DNA of 64,000 bases, from positions 44,360 to 108,359 of the forward strand of contig NZ_BLTG01000001.1 of the NCBI RefSeq assembly GCF_017312405.1, read 5' to 3'. The DNA is from Mycobacterium sp. PO1. Its GTDB lineage: Bacteria > Actinomycetota > Actinomycetes > Mycobacteriales > Mycobacteriaceae. This document shows, piece after piece, positions 26,807 through 35,931 of the stretch. Under the pieces are notes generated by a model. That model worked only from the letters and a program-made list of their open reading frames with translations, searched no databases and had not been told where the DNA came from. Every line of letters begins with the position of its first letter. Position 1 is the first letter of the stretch. Made by a program: the position numbers and the translations under genes.

Positions 26807-28442
26807 GCAACCGGTGATCCCGGAACTGCTTGCGCAGCTCCAGTTTGAGCACCTTTCCGGTCGCGGTGTGGGGCAGCTCGTCGAGGAACACCACGTCGTC
26901 GGGTAGCCACCACTTGGCGACCTGCCCGGCCAGATGCTCCAGGATGTCGTCCCTGGTAGGGCTTCTACCCTCGCGGGCGACGACCAGAAGAAGCGGGCGC
27001 TCCTGCCACTTGGGGTGTGGGACGGCGATGACCGCCGCCTCGGCGACGTCGGGGTGTCCCATCGCCGCGTTCTCCAGGTCGATCGAACTGACCCATTCGC
27101 CCCCGGATTTGATGACGTCCTTGGTGCGGTCCACCAACTGCAGGTAACCGTCCGCGTCGATGGTGGCGATGTCCCCGGTGGGGAAGAACCCTTCACCGTC
27201 GAGCCGCTCGCCGCCCTCGCCCTTGAAGTAGCCGCTGGCGATCCAGGGTCCGCGCACCCAGACCTCCCCGAAAGCCTGACCGTCCCAGGGCAATCGGTGT
27301 CCGTCCTCGTCGACGATCTTCAGTTCGACCCCGAACACGCCACGACCCTGCTTGAGTTTGACCTTCTGCTGTTCGCCGACAGGCAGACCCGCATGTTTGG
27401 GGAGCAGCCGGCCGACGACGCAGATCGGGCTGGTCTCGGTCATCCCCCATCCCTGTCCGCCCTCGGCGCCCAGATCGCGCTCGATGCGCTCGAGCATCGA
27501 CTGCGACAGCGCGGAACCACCGATGCCGGCCCACTCCAGAACCAGTTCGCTCGGGTCGATCTCGGGATGCTGGTCGAGGTAGCCGAACAGCATCAACCAC
27601 ACCGTCGGAACGCCCTGCATGATGGTGACGCGCTCGTCTCTCATCAGCTCATAGACGCTCTCGCCGTCCAGATGCGGGCCCGGCAGCACCAGCTTGGCAC
27701 CGACCATCGCCGCGGAATACGGGGTGCCCCAGGCGTTGGCGTGGAACATCGGGACCACCAGCAGCAGCGTCGCACCGCTGTGGATGTCGAAGGTGTCCCG
27801 CGACAGCGACAGCATCGCGTGCAGCACCGTCGACCGATGGGAGTACAGCACGCCTTTGGGGTTTCCGGTGGTGCCGGAGGTGTAGCACAGCGAGGACGCG
27901 CTGCGTTCGTCGAACTCGGGCCACTCGTAGTGGGTGGACTGCGCGGCGACGAACTCGTCGAAGCACAGCAGTCGCTCGGCGGGGATGCCGGGCAGGTCGG
28001 GCATGTGCTCGCGGTCGGTCATGACGACGTAGTGCTCGACGGTCTCCAGCTCGGGCGCCAGTTCAGTGACCAGAGCCGCGAAGGTGATGTCGAAGAACAG
28101 CACCCGATCTTCGGCATGGTTGATGATGTAGACGATCTGCTCGGCGAAGAGCCTCGGGTTGACGGTGTGCATCACCGCGCCGGAACCCGACACCCCGTAG
28201 TAGAGCGCGAGGTGACGGTCGCTGTTCCAGGCCAGTGTGGCCACCCGGTCCGCCGCCGAGATGCCCAGCTGGGCCAACGCGTTGGCCACCTGCTTGGACT
28301 GGTCCCTGATCTGCGACCAGGTGGTGCGTCGGACCGGCCCCTCGGGCAGGCGCGAGACGATCTCGGTGTCGGCGTGACATGCCGCGGCGTGCTCGATCAA
28401 CGAGGAGATGAGCAGCGGGCGGTCCTGCATCAGTCCCAGCAT
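26796..28442 (-). CDS. acyl-CoA ligase (FadD-type)
   Basis: 548 residues, adenylate-forming superfamily. P-loop YTSGTTGNPKGVLYSH, MTETSP motif in GWGMTETSPICVV, the hinge region VDRTKDVIKSGGEWVSS and the C-terminal catalytic Lys in PHTATGKVLKLELR. It activates a fatty or steroid-side-chain acid to its CoA ester via an acyl-adenylate. Medium-to-long-chain preference is suggested by similarity in pattern to soluble FadDs, but the substrate is unknown. A TAGCCT hexamer six bases before ATG 28442 supports this start over ATG 28430. Could activate acids produced by the ALDH; inferred from neighbourhood. Confidence 0.88.
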   Translation of the reverse strand: MLGLMQDRPLLISSLIEHAAACHADTEIVSRLPEGPVRRTTWSQIRDQSKQVANALAQLGISAADRVATLAWNSDRHLALYYGVSGSGAVMHTVNPRLFAEQIVYIINHAEDRVLFFDITFAALVTELAPELETVEHYVVMTDREHMPDLPGIPAERLLCFDEFVAAQSTHYEWPEFDERSASSLCYTSGTTGNPKGVLYSHRSTVLHAMLSLSRDTFDIHSGATLLLVVPMFHANAWGTPYSAAMVGAKLVLPGPHLDGESVYELMRDERVTIMQGVPTVWLMLFGYLDQHPEIDPSELVLEWAGIGGSALSQSMLERIERDLGAEGGQGWGMTETSPICVVGRLLPKHAGLPVGEQQKVKLKQGRGVFGVELKIVDEDGHRLPWDGQAFGEVWVRGPWIASGYFKGEGGERLDGEGFFPTGDIATIDADGYLQLVDRTKDVIKSGGEWVSSIDLENAAMGHPDVAEAAVIAVPHPKWQERPLLLVVAREGRSPTRDDILEHLAGQVAKWWLPDDVVFLDELPHTATGKVLKLELRKQFRDHRLPTV

Positions 28443-28448
28443 GCGGTC

Positions 28449-28454
28449 AGGCTA
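28449..28454 (-). promoter_or_regulatory. leaderless promoter -10 for the acyl-CoA ligase
   Basis: TAGCCT on the minus strand ends six bases before ATG 28442, the spacing expected for transcription beginning at the start codon. No Shine-Dalgarno is seen. Confidence 0.45.
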
Positions 28455-28509
28455 GCCAGGACGGGCCGGGCATCGTCGCGCTTCGCCGGTTTCGCGAGGC
28501 CGCACCTGT

Positions 28510-28707
28510 TCAGGTCGACGGGCGGTTGCGCCAGCGACTCTGATAGGCCGCCTGCACCGCGGAGGCGGGTCGGCGCCTCGGCATGATCGCCTGTTCACGC
28601 TTGATCACCGATCGCATGGTCAGTGCGGTCAGCACCACCATGACGGCCGCGGGCACGGCGGACAGCGGCGAAGCCAGCAGTAGTTCGCTCAGTTCATTGG
28701 CATCCAT
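28510..28707 (-). CDS. small single-span membrane protein
   Basis: 65 residues: acidic N-terminus MDANELSELL, one hydrophobic helix (about residues 12-31, PLSAVPAAVMVVLTALTM) and a basic tail rich in Arg (MPRRRPAS, QSRWRNRPST). The charge distribution predicts an outside N-terminus and cytoplasmic C-terminus. No family recognised. It fills the gap between the acyl-CoA ligase and the HIT gene, and its start lies 82 bases from the divergent HIT start. An upstream in-frame ATG adds 13 residues of basic sequence and is less likely. Confidence 0.5.
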   Translation of the reverse strand: MDANELSELLLASPLSAVPAAVMVVLTALTMRSVIKREQAIMPRRRPASAVQAAYQSRWRNRPST

Positions 28708-28789
28708 GTGAGGTGTTCGTAGCCGGGATCGGGTGGGATGGGTCACACCCGACTTTTTCGTGCGCCGCCGCTCCTGGAATGCTCATGGA

Positions 28790-29194
28790 ATGGCCACCAT
28801 CTTCACCAAGATCATCAACGGCGAGATCCCGGGTCGGTTCGTCTACGAGAGCGAGGACGTCGTCGCGTTCCTGACGATCGAGCCGATGACCCAGGGGCAC
28901 ACCCTGGTGGTGCCGCGCGCCGAGATCGACCAGTGGCAGAACATCGAACCCGCGGTCTTCGCCCGGGTGATGGAGGTGTCCCAGCTCATCGGCAAGGCCG
29001 TGTGCAGCGCGTTCGACGCCGAGCGGGCCGGCGTCATCATCGCCGGCCTGGAAGTGCCGCATCTTCATGTGCACGTGTTCCCGGCTCGTGACCTGTCGGA
29101 CTTCGGCTTCGCCAACGTCGACCGCAATCCGTCGCCGGAGTCCCTCGACGAGGCGCAGGCCAAGATCAAGGACGCGCTGGCTGACCTGGGCTGA
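28790..29194 (+). CDS. HIT-family nucleotide hydrolase/transferase (Rv0759c-like)
   Basis: 134 residues. The histidine triad is H91-L-H93-V-H95-V with N-terminal [16 protein letters not shown] and [10 protein letters not shown], typical of Hint/HIT proteins that cleave nucleoside phosphoramidates or dinucleotides through a His nucleotidyl intermediate. ATG 28790 gives the family N-terminus; an upstream in-frame start adds non-family residues. In M. tuberculosis it lies between the cyp51 cluster and phoR as here. The last 29 bases overlap the convergent phoR gene. Confidence 0.9.
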   Translation: MATIFTKIINGEIPGRFVYESEDVVAFLTIEPMTQGHTLVVPRAEIDQWQNIEPAVFARVMEVSQLIGKAVCSAFDAERAGVIIAGLEVPHLHVHVFPARDLSDFGFANVDRNPSPESLDEAQAKIKDALADLG

Positions 29195-30614
29195 GTACCG
29201 CCGCCTCGGCGATCCGGGGCAGGCTCACGCGGAATCGGCAGCCCTGTCCCGGTGAGGTGGCCACCGCGACGCGCCCGCCGTGCGCGTAGACGAGCGAATC
29301 CACGATGGACAGGCCGAGGCCGGTGCCGCCGCTGGCCCGGGTCCGCGACGAGTCGGCGCGGTAGAACCGCTCGAACACCCGTTGGGCGTCTTCGGTCGAC
29401 ATCCCGGGGCCTTGATCGCACACCTCGATGACCGCGTCGGGTCCGTCGGTGCCCACCCGCACGGTCACCCCGGCCGTCTCGGGCGTGTGCTGCAGCGCGT
29501 TGGCCATCAAGTTGCTCAGCACCTGCCGCAGGCGGGCCTCGTCGCCGAGCACTTCGGGTGTCCCGGGGCCGTCGAACACCTCCATCCGGATACGCCGCTG
29601 CGGGGCGATGGACTGCGCGTCGTGGACGGCGTCGCTGGCCAGCGCCAGCAGATCCACCCGGTGATGTTCAAGTGGGCGTTGCGCGTCGAGGCGGGCCAGC
29701 AGCAGGAGGTCCTCGACCAGCAGCCCCATTCGGCGGGACTCGCTTTCGATGCGTCCCATCAGCATCTCCACATCCCGGGCGGCGCCCTGGCGGTAGAGCT
29801 CGGCGAAGCCGCGAATGGTGGTCAGCGGGGTGCGTAGTTCGTGGCTGGCGTCGGTGATGAAGCGCCGCATCCGATCCTCGGATGTGCGGGCCTGCTCCGC
29901 GGACTGCTCCGAGGAGGCCAGCGCGCGCTGGATCTGGGCGAGCATGCCGTTGAGCGCGAGTGAGAGTCGACCGACTTCGGTGGCCGGGTCGCGTTCGGGG
30001 ACGCGGCGGTCCAGTTGACCCGCGGCGATGGCCGCGGCCGTCTCCTCCACTTCGGTCAGCGGCCGCAGGCTGCGATGCACGACGGCGTAGCCGGCCACGC
30101 CGAGGACGATGAGCACGGCGGCGCCGATGCCGATCTGGGCGTAGATCAGCGCCCGCACCGTGGAGTTCACGTTGGACAGATCGATCGCGACGGTGGTGAG
30201 TTCACCGCTGAGACCGCGGACGGTCATCGCGCGCCACTGGGTGTCGGAGCCGTCGATGGAGCCGACGGTGACCGGCACTGGTCCCACATCGTTGTCGGCG
30301 GGCAGACGCGGCTCGGTGTCCCGGTCGTTGACCGCCATCCAGATGAGGCCGTCGGGATCCATGCCGCGCACGTAGAAGTCCGACGGCGGTCGCGCCGGGT
30401 TCGGCTCGACCGGTGAGGTGGGTATCCGCCTCGGAACCTGGGCCCAGCCCCTCGACGCGTCGAGCAGGGTGTCGTCCACGCGGTTCATCAGACTGTGCTG
30501 AAGCAGGGTCGTCACCGCGACGCCGGACGCCAACAGGCCCAGCGCCACCAGCACGAGCGTGGCGGCGACCAGTCCGACCCGAAGCGGGACGCCGCGCCTG
30601 ACCTGAGCTGCCAC
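29166..30614 (-). CDS. phoR: sensor histidine kinase PhoR
   Basis: 482 residues (about 485 in M. tuberculosis). Two membrane helices (about 12-36 and 155-178) flank an extracytoplasmic sensor loop; a HAMP segment follows, then the dimerisation domain [12 protein letters not shown] with phospho-acceptor H258, and an ATPase domain with N box [10 protein letters not shown]1 CDQGPGM and G2 GTGLGLSIV. It senses an envelope signal (acid/chloride in M. tuberculosis) and phosphorylates PhoP. GTG 30614 lies 20 bases after phoP. The 3' end overlaps the HIT gene by 29 bases on the opposite strand. Confidence 0.93.
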   Translation of the reverse strand: MAAQVRRGVPLRVGLVAATLVLVALGLLASGVAVTTLLQHSLMNRVDDTLLDASRGWAQVPRRIPTSPVEPNPARPPSDFYVRGMDPDGLIWMAVNDRDTEPRLPADNDVGPVPVTVGSIDGSDTQWRAMTVRGLSGELTTVAIDLSNVNSTVRALIYAQIGIGAAVLIVLGVAGYAVVHRSLRPLTEVEETAAAIAAGQLDRRVPERDPATEVGRLSLALNGMLAQIQRALASSEQSAEQARTSEDRMRRFITDASHELRTPLTTIRGFAELYRQGAARDVEMLMGRIESESRRMGLLVEDLLLLARLDAQRPLEHHRVDLLALASDAVHDAQSIAPQRRIRMEVFDGPGTPEVLGDEARLRQVLSNLMANALQHTPETAGVTVRVGTDGPDAVIEVCDQGPGMSTEDAQRVFERFYRADSSRTRASGGTGLGLSIVDSLVYAHGGRVAVATSPGQGCRFRVSLPRIAEAAVLSPGQPARP

Positions 30615-30634
30615 GCCACTATTGTCCAGCGCGG

Positions 30635-31351
30635 CTACCTGGGTTCGCGCAGGACATAGCCGACACCGCGCAAGGTGTGCAGCAGACGCTTGTCGCCGGT
30701 GTCGATCTTGCGCCGCAGATAGGACACGTAGGACTCGACGACGTTGACGTCACCGCCGAAGTCGTAACGCCACACGTGGTCGAGGATCTTCGGCTTCGAC
30801 AGCACCGTGCCCGCGTTGATGATGAAGTACCGCAGCAGTGTGAACTCGGTCGGCGACAGCGACACGGGCTCACCGGCCTTCCACACTTCGTGGGTGTCCT
30901 CGTCGATCTCGATGTCGGCGAACGTGAGCCGCGAGGTCCGCGGTTCCTCGATGCCGCGGCCGGACCGGCGCAGGATGACCCGCAGCCGGGCCACGACCTC
31001 CTCGAGGCTGAACGGCTTCGTCACGTAGTCGTCGCCACCGAGGGTCAGGCCCGCGATCTTGTCCTGCAACGAGTCGCGCGCGGTCAGGAACAGCGCGGGG
31101 GCGTCGACACCGTCGGCACGCAGCCGGCGCAGCAGCCCGAAGCCGTCCATGCCCGGCATCATCACGTCGAGGATGATCGCGTCGGGGCGCACTTCGCGGG
31201 CCTTGTCCAACGCGGCCGGGCCGTTCGAGGCCGTGTGCACCTCGAAGCCCTGGAACTTCAGGCTCACCGACAGCAACTCGACGATGTTCGCCTCGTCATC
31301 GACGACCAGCACACGGGCCTCAGGGATGTTCTCGGGAACGGGCATGGCCAT
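30635..31351 (-). CDS. phoP: response regulator PhoP
   Basis: 238 residues. Receiver domain with acidic DDE, phosphorylated D62 in IILDVMMPG, and KPF; OmpR-type winged helix with LSPTEFTLLRYFI and DVNVVESYVSYLRRKID. Over most of its length it follows M. tuberculosis PhoP, which controls complex lipids, acid response and its own promoter. The start is uncertain: ATG 31351 or ATG 31345, with a TTG at 31360 also in frame and no clear ribosome site. Three 7-mer PhoP-type repeats lie 37-63 bases upstream of ATG 31351, consistent with autoregulation. Confidence 0.93.
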   Translation of the reverse strand: MAMPVPENIPEARVLVVDDEANIVELLSVSLKFQGFEVHTASNGPAALDKAREVRPDAIILDVMMPGMDGFGLLRRLRADGVDAPALFLTARDSLQDKIAGLTLGGDDYVTKPFSLEEVVARLRVILRRSGRGIEEPRTSRLTFADIEIDEDTHEVWKAGEPVSLSPTEFTLLRYFIINAGTVLSKPKILDHVWRYDFGGDVNVVESYVSYLRRKIDTGDKRLLHTLRGVGYVLREPR

Positions 31352-31386
31352 AGCTATCAATAATCGTCGGATCGCTTGGAAATGTG

Positions 31387-31414
31387 CTGCACGGTAACTG
31401 TGCAGTTCCTGTGA
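31387..31414 (-). promoter_or_regulatory. PhoP-binding repeat (three half-sites at 11-bp spacing)
   Basis: On the minus strand three 7-mers, TCACAGG, GCACAGT and GTGCAGC, follow each other with 4-base gaps. The known mycobacterial PhoP site is TCACAGC-N4-TCACAGC. It lies between phoP and the divergent Rv0756c-like gene and overlaps the -35 position of the latter. Confidence 0.65.
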
Positions 31415-31434
31415 ATCCGATGTTGCGTCGTCCC

Positions 31435-31440
31435 TAGACT
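31435..31440 (+). promoter_or_regulatory. leaderless promoter -10
   Basis: TAGACT ends six bases before ATG 31447. The -35 position (about 31412-31417) coincides with the end of the PhoP repeat, so this gene may be under PhoP control. Confidence 0.5.
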
Positions 31441-31446
31441 GGGTAG

Positions 31447-32181
31447 ATGAACCTCGCCAAATCCCTCACCGGGCTCGCGTTCGCGCCGGTGCGCGCCGGG
31501 CTGGCCGTCGCGGACGCCGGCATCACGGTGGCGACGGGTGCTCTGGACATCGCGCACCGCACGGTGGGCGAAGAGAAGGACGGGGTGCGGACGGGTCGCC
31601 CCACGTCGATGGCGCAGGTGCTCGGCATCGAGGACGCCGTCGAGCGGGCCAACCGGTTGGCCCGCCTGATGGACGAGGACCAGCCGCTGGGTCGCGCGCT
31701 GGCACCCGACGGCGCACTGGACCGGCTGCTGAAACCGGGCGGCGTCGTCGACCGGCTCACCGCCCCGGGCGGAGTGCTCGACCGGCTCACCCAGGACGAC
31801 GGCGGGCTGATGCGGGCCATCGAGCCGGGCGGTCTGGTCGACCAGCTGCTGGACGAGGAAGGGCTGGTGGAACGCGTGCTGGCCGAGGACGGGCTGGCCG
31901 ACCGCCTGCTGGCCGAGGACGGGCTGATCGACAAGCTGACCGCCCGCAACGGCCCGCTCGAACAGCTCGCCGATGTCGCCGACACGCTGAACCGACTGGC
32001 CCCCGGGTTGGAGGCGCTGGAACCGACGATCGAGGCGCTGCGTGAAGCGGTGATCGTGCTCAGCCAGGTGGTCAACCCGCTGAGCAACATCGCCGACCGT
32101 ATCCCGTTCCCCGGCAGGCGGCCGCGCAGCCGGCCGGTCTCCCGCCCGGTGACCTCGCAACGGATTATCGACGCGGACTAG
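31447..32181 (+). CDS. repeat-containing protein of unknown function (Rv0756c-like)
   Basis: 244 residues, near the 241 of Rv0756c, also beside phoP. The N-terminus is amphipathic. Residues about 86-182 hold roughly eight degenerate repeats of 11-13 residues with the pattern (D/G)-G-h-h-D-R-L (for example GALDRLLKPGGVVDRLT, EGLVERVLAEDGLADRLL). The C-terminus is a helix followed by a basic, Pro-rich tail. The repeats would stack as short amphipathic helices with acidic faces, suggesting a scaffold or membrane-surface protein; this is inference. The leaderless promoter fixes the start. Conserved position next to phoP and the PhoP box suggest a regulon link. Confidence 0.75.
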   Translation: MNLAKSLTGLAFAPVRAGLAVADAGITVATGALDIAHRTVGEEKDGVRTGRPTSMAQVLGIEDAVERANRLARLMDEDQPLGRALAPDGALDRLLKPGGVVDRLTAPGGVLDRLTQDDGGLMRAIEPGGLVDQLLDEEGLVERVLAEDGLADRLLAEDGLIDKLTARNGPLEQLADVADTLNRLAPGLEALEPTIEALREAVIVLSQVVNPLSNIADRIPFPGRRPRSRPVSRPVTSQRIIDAD

Positions 32182-32207
32182 CGAGCCGATAGGCTTGGCC
32201 CCGCCAG

Positions 32208-32282
32208 GCCTCCTTAGCTCAGTGGTAGAGCACTCGCCTTGTAAGCGAGCGGTCGTCAGTTCAATCCTGACAGGGGGCTCCA
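32208..32282 (+). tRNA. tRNA-Thr (anticodon TGT)
   Basis: Cloverleaf drawn by hand: acceptor GCCTCCT/AGGGGGC with one T-G pair, D-arm TAGCTCAGTGGTAGA, anticodon stem CTCGC/GCGAG with loop CTTGTAA (TGT at 32240-32242), T-arm GTCAG-TTCAATC-CTGAC, and an encoded CCA at 32280-32282. It decodes ACA. Confidence 0.95.
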
Positions 32283-32287
32283 GACAG

Positions 32288-32293
32288 TAGCGT
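32288..32293 (+). promoter_or_regulatory. leaderless promoter -10
   Basis: TAGCGT ends six bases before ATG 32300, just after the tRNA. It implies independent transcription of the small gene that follows. Confidence 0.45.
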
Positions 32294-32299
32294 GTCCCC

Positions 32300-32656
32300 A
32301 TGGCCGAGACCGGGTTGTGGATCGCATGGGGTGTGCCGACGCGCGGACGTGAGCGCAAGGCGCTCGACCTGCTGATCGAGACGCAGGAGTATCTCGGCGG
32401 GCTGCAGGCGCAGAACCGGATCGAGCGGTTCGACCGCGTGGTGCTCAAGCCGCAAAGCATCGAACTCGGTGGCTTCATCCTGATCCAGGGATCGGTCGAG
32501 CAGATCGACGCGCTGCGCCGCGACGGCGATTTCGAACTGTGGCTGCAGCGTGTGCAGTTGGTCGCCGACCAGGTCGGATTTGTCGACGCGTGGGTCGGTG
32601 ACGGTATCGCCGACGCGGTCGACCTGTACGAGAAGGCGCTCGAACGGGTCGAGTGA
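32300..32656 (+). CDS. hypothetical protein, 118 residues
   Basis: Small soluble protein, MAETGLWIAWGVPTRGRERKALDLL at the N-terminus, no signal peptide or membrane helix. The pattern of strands and helices (RFDRVVLKP, LGGFILIQGS, DAWVGDGIADAVDLY) suggests a compact alpha/beta fold, possibly a ferredoxin-like dimer, but no family is recognised. It lies 17 bases after tRNA-Thr and has its own leaderless promoter. About 180 bases separate it from the next gene. Confidence 0.7.
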   Translation: MAETGLWIAWGVPTRGRERKALDLLIETQEYLGGLQAQNRIERFDRVVLKPQSIELGGFILIQGSVEQIDALRRDGDFELWLQRVQLVADQVGFVDAWVGDGIADAVDLYEKALERVE

Positions 32657-32835
32657 GTGCGGCGAACGGGTTTGCCGGCTACCTCCCGATGCCCGCTGTG
32701 TTCCCCCGAACGCGCATGGTCACGGTAACGAAGTGAATGTTGTGACGTTTTGACTTTTTGCTGGCCGCCTCCGCGCGGATACGCTTCAATGGTCCCGACG
32801 ACGGGGGTCGATCTGGGCTGGTTCGAAGGGGTTTC

Positions 32836-35040
32836 ATGGGTGGCGCAGCATACGTCGGGCGGGTCGGCGGTCTAGCCGTCGCCCTGGGCGTCGGAACGGC
32901 AGTCTTCGCAGGCCAGGGAGTTGCCTGGGCCGACGACACGGATTCCCGCGGTTCTGCGGAGTCCTCGGAGTCCTCGTCAGCAACATCGGAGAACGCCGCC
33001 TCGGAGAGTTCGTCCTCGGGTTCGAGCGGCCCCACGGCCGGCACGTCCCGGGATGACAGTGGCGACGGCGATACGGACGGGTCCGACGCCGACGAGGGTG
33101 ACGCCGGCGACGACGAGGCCGAGGACATCGATCTCGGCGTGGACGGTGACGACGCTGACGGCGACGACGCTGACGGCGACGACGGCGACACGGCCGGGGA
33201 CATCTCCGACGGTGAAGCCGCAGAGGAGCCCACCGACGAAGCGCCCCAGGGGGGCGCCGACGCCGAGGACCCCACGCAGGATGCAGACCCCGACGAGACG
33301 ACCGAGCCTGATCCGGAGCTGTCCGCGGAGGCGGCCCACAAATCCGACCGCGGTACCGCCGAACCCGTCGACACCGCCACGAAGCAGCCTTCCGAGGCGG
33401 CCAGCGACACCGCCGCAGCCCAAGCGGAGACGACCGGCGCGGAATCCTCCTCCGCGGTCGACGATCCGGCCCAGGCGCCCAAGGAGACCGGCAAGGTCGC
33501 GGTGTTCGCCAACGCCAGCACGCTGGCCGCCGCGACGACCACGACCACGACCAAGTCCCTGACCCAGCCGGTCGAACCGAAGAAGTACACCGTCGTCACC
33601 GCCGTGGTGAACGTGGTGAACAGCATGATCGACTGGGCCCGGCAACAGGCCGCGCCGGATCCCGGCAGCGCTCCGCAACCGCCGTTCATGTGGGCCCTGC
33701 TGTCGTTCGCGCGCCGCGAGTTGGAGACCCTGTTCGCCGCGCGCAGCGCCGATCAGCTCGCCCGCCGCGTTGCCGCGGCCCCCACCAGCCTGGCCCTGAC
33801 CGCCGACCCGGCGGCCACCCTGGCGGCGGACCCCGCCGCAGCCGCCGCGCTGACGCCCTACTCGCCGTTCCTGAACCCTCAGCTCAGTGCGTCGACGAAC
33901 TTCGTCAGCTGGGTCACCGGCCCCTACATCTACAGCGATTCGACCGAGGCCAACACCAACATCCGGTTCGACATCTACGGCACCGACGTCGGCACGATGT
34001 GGGACAACGGGATGGTCGACGATCCCAGCACCCCGTGGAACGAGCACCAGATCCTCATCGCCGTCGGCGACTCCTTCGGGAGCGCGAACATGACCGGCCG
34101 CCACATCTACAACTCGCTGTTCCGCAGCTCCGACGACGATCTCTCCGACGGCATGACCATCCCGGACGGGGAATGGTTCAACGGCAACATGTTCGGTGGC
34201 GCCCCGCTCGACGGCCCGACCCAGGCGCGGCCCATCATCAACCGGCCGTCGTGGCTGCCCAACTCGGTGACGCTGATCCCCACGGCGGGAGTCTCGCTGC
34301 CCACCGAGGTGACCGAGGAGACGCCGTTCGGCACCATCCAGTACGTAAGCTTCATGTCGGTGTCGAACTGGGGCTCGGCGGGCCGCTGGAGCACGAACTA
34401 CTCGGCGATCGCCTACTCCACCGACAACGGCGAGAACTTCACCGTCGCCCCGGAAAGTGTCCGCTACAACTCGATCTTCAGCGGCAACAAGAACTTCCAG
34501 CAGTCGGCGTTCGTCAAGGGCGACGACGGCTACGTATACATGTACGGCACGCCCAACGGCCGGCAGGGTGCGGCGTACCTGGCCCGGGTGACACCGGAGA
34601 ACATCCTCGACGCCGACAAATACGAGTACTACAAGAAGGCGTCGTCGGGCTGGTTCGGATCCAGCTCGGCCAAGTGGGTGAAGAACAGTCCGTCCTCGGC
34701 GTCGGCCATCATCGGCAAATCAGGCGGGGCGTGCGGGTCGACGAAACCGGGTTACACGGTCAGTGAGATGTCCGTGCAGTACAACGACTACCTGGAGAAG
34801 TACGTCGTCATGTACGGCGATCAGTTCAACAACGTGGTCATCCGCACATCCGACACCCCGCAGGGCGAGTGGTCGGACGCGACGGTGCTGATCACCCAGC
34901 AGTCCGGCGGTATCTACGCCCCGATGATGCATCCGTGGTCGCCGTCGACGGTCGGCACCGGCTCGGACCTGTACTGGAACCTGTCGCTGTGGTCGGACTA
35001 CAACATCATGCTGATGCGTACCGACCTGACCAAGATCTGA
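32836..35040 (+). CDS. secreted DUF4185 protein with acidic low-complexity region
   Basis: 734 residues. Signal peptide (residues 1-34): MGGAAYVGRVGGLAVALGVG followed by a cleavage site near AWADD. Residues about 35-220 are low complexity, dominated by Ser, Asp, Glu, Ala and Thr, with short Asp-Gly-Asp-Asp-Ala repeats. Residues about 340-734 form a DUF4185-type domain (YGTDVGTMWDNG, VGDSFGS, FMYG-like VYMYGTPNGRQGAAYLAR, and EKYVVMYGD), a beta-propeller-like domain seen in actinobacterial surface proteins and some PE/PPE-related proteins. ATG 32836 with GAAGGGG upstream gives the signal peptide at the very N-terminus. Probably extracellular or wall-associated; function unknown. Confidence 0.78.
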   Translation: MGGAAYVGRVGGLAVALGVGTAVFAGQGVAWADDTDSRGSAESSESSSATSENAASESSSSGSSGPTAGTSRDDSGDGDTDGSDADEGDAGDDEAEDIDLGVDGDDADGDDADGDDGDTAGDISDGEAAEEPTDEAPQGGADAEDPTQDADPDETTEPDPELSAEAAHKSDRGTAEPVDTATKQPSEAASDTAAAQAETTGAESSSAVDDPAQAPKETGKVAVFANASTLAAATTTTTTKSLTQPVEPKKYTVVTAVVNVVNSMIDWARQQAAPDPGSAPQPPFMWALLSFARRELETLFAARSADQLARRVAAAPTSLALTADPAATLAADPAAAAALTPYSPFLNPQLSASTNFVSWVTGPYIYSDSTEANTNIRFDIYGTDVGTMWDNGMVDDPSTPWNEHQILIAVGDSFGSANMTGRHIYNSLFRSSDDDLSDGMTIPDGEWFNGNMFGGAPLDGPTQARPIINRPSWLPNSVTLIPTAGVSLPTEVTEETPFGTIQYVSFMSVSNWGSAGRWSTNYSAIAYSTDNGENFTVAPESVRYNSIFSGNKNFQQSAFVKGDDGYVYMYGTPNGRQGAAYLARVTPENILDADKYEYYKKASSGWFGSSSAKWVKNSPSSASAIIGKSGGACGSTKPGYTVSEMSVQYNDYLEKYVVMYGDQFNNVVIRTSDTPQGEWSDATVLITQQSGGIYAPMMHPWSPSTVGTGSDLYWNLSLWSDYNIMLMRTDLTKI

Positions 35041-35045
35041 GTGGC

Positions 35046-35915
35046 TCAGTCGGCGAACGATATCGACGCCGGCGAGCAGCCGACCACTTCGCTGTCCGGC
35101 GGGAACGTCGCCGGACGCGCCCCGGGGATGGTCGTCTGCCGATAGAACGCGTGACGGGTGTCCGCTGAGCATTCGAAGTTGGCGTTGAGCACCTCGAAGC
35201 TCGCCGGATCGGCACCCGCGATCACTTCGCCCATCCAGTAAACACGTTGCGAATCAACGGCATACGGCCCTTCGATCACCCGGAAGCTTGCCACGTCGGC
35301 ATCGGTGATCTGCCGGTCGAAATAGAACGCGTGCTCGGCGTCGCGGGAGTAACCACCGGACAGCACCTCGAATGTCGACGGCGAGGCTCCCCGGATGGGC
35401 CGGTTGTTCACGTACACCGAGCCGCCGTCTTCGGCGAACAGGTAGTCGTCCTCATCGGAGACGATCTCGAACTCGGCCGGGTCATGGGACAGCACCGCAC
35501 CGTCGGGTGCGTAGACCCGCGAGCTGTCTTTACTCAGGCCACCGGGGAGCAGTTCGAAATGCCCCGGATCGGTGCTGATCGGCTGGTCGTGCTGGTAGAC
35601 CCGCCGGCTGTCCTTGGCGAATCCGGGCCGCTCCAGCAGCTCGAACGACCCCGGCTGCGCCCCCGGCAGCGGATAGCCGTTGATGTAGACCTGGCCGCTG
35701 TCGCGCGCGTAGGTCCGGTCGATGATGTCGAAGCTGGCGGCGTCGGCATCGTCGATCTCGAAAGCCTTGCCGGGAAACGGATTCAGATAGTAGACGGCGT
35801 TGTCACGAACGTGGTACCCGGCTTCGTCGACGAGCGAGTCCGGCTCGTCGACGGTGCTGCATCCCCCCGACAACGCCACAGCCACCAGCACGGTCGCGGC
35901 GATGATTGTGCGCAT
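35046..35915 (-). CDS. DKNYY-type repeat lipoprotein
   Basis: 289 residues. Lipobox LSGGC at residues 16-20 after a short hydrophobic signal, so it is predicted to be anchored on the outer face of the membrane. The rest is about eight repeats of 26-28 residues with the pattern RDS-x-x-VY-x-x-x-x-(P/I)-x-x-A-D-P-x-SFE-h-L, as in DKNYY-family proteins. Repeats include ARDSGQVYINGYPLPG and SRRVYQHDQPIST. ATG 35915 was chosen for the signal peptide; the frame is open for 42 codons upstream without signal. It converges with the DUF4185 gene (five bases between) and follows the dipeptidase on the same strand. Role unknown. Confidence 0.75.
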   Translation of the reverse strand: MRTIIAATVLVAVALSGGCSTVDEPDSLVDEAGYHVRDNAVYYLNPFPGKAFEIDDADAASFDIIDRTYARDSGQVYINGYPLPGAQPGSFELLERPGFAKDSRRVYQHDQPISTDPGHFELLPGGLSKDSSRVYAPDGAVLSHDPAEFEIVSDEDDYLFAEDGGSVYVNNRPIRGASPSTFEVLSGGYSRDAEHAFYFDRQITDADVASFRVIEGPYAVDSQRVYWMGEVIAGADPASFEVLNANFECSADTRHAFYRQTTIPGARPATFPPDSEVVGCSPASISFAD

Positions 35916-35931
35916 ACCTCCATGGAAGCAC

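Noticed and set aside
32977..34104. Minus-strand Arg/Gly-rich frame opposite the DUF4185 gene
   Set aside because: Caused by the Asp/Ala repeats on the other strand; no family features.
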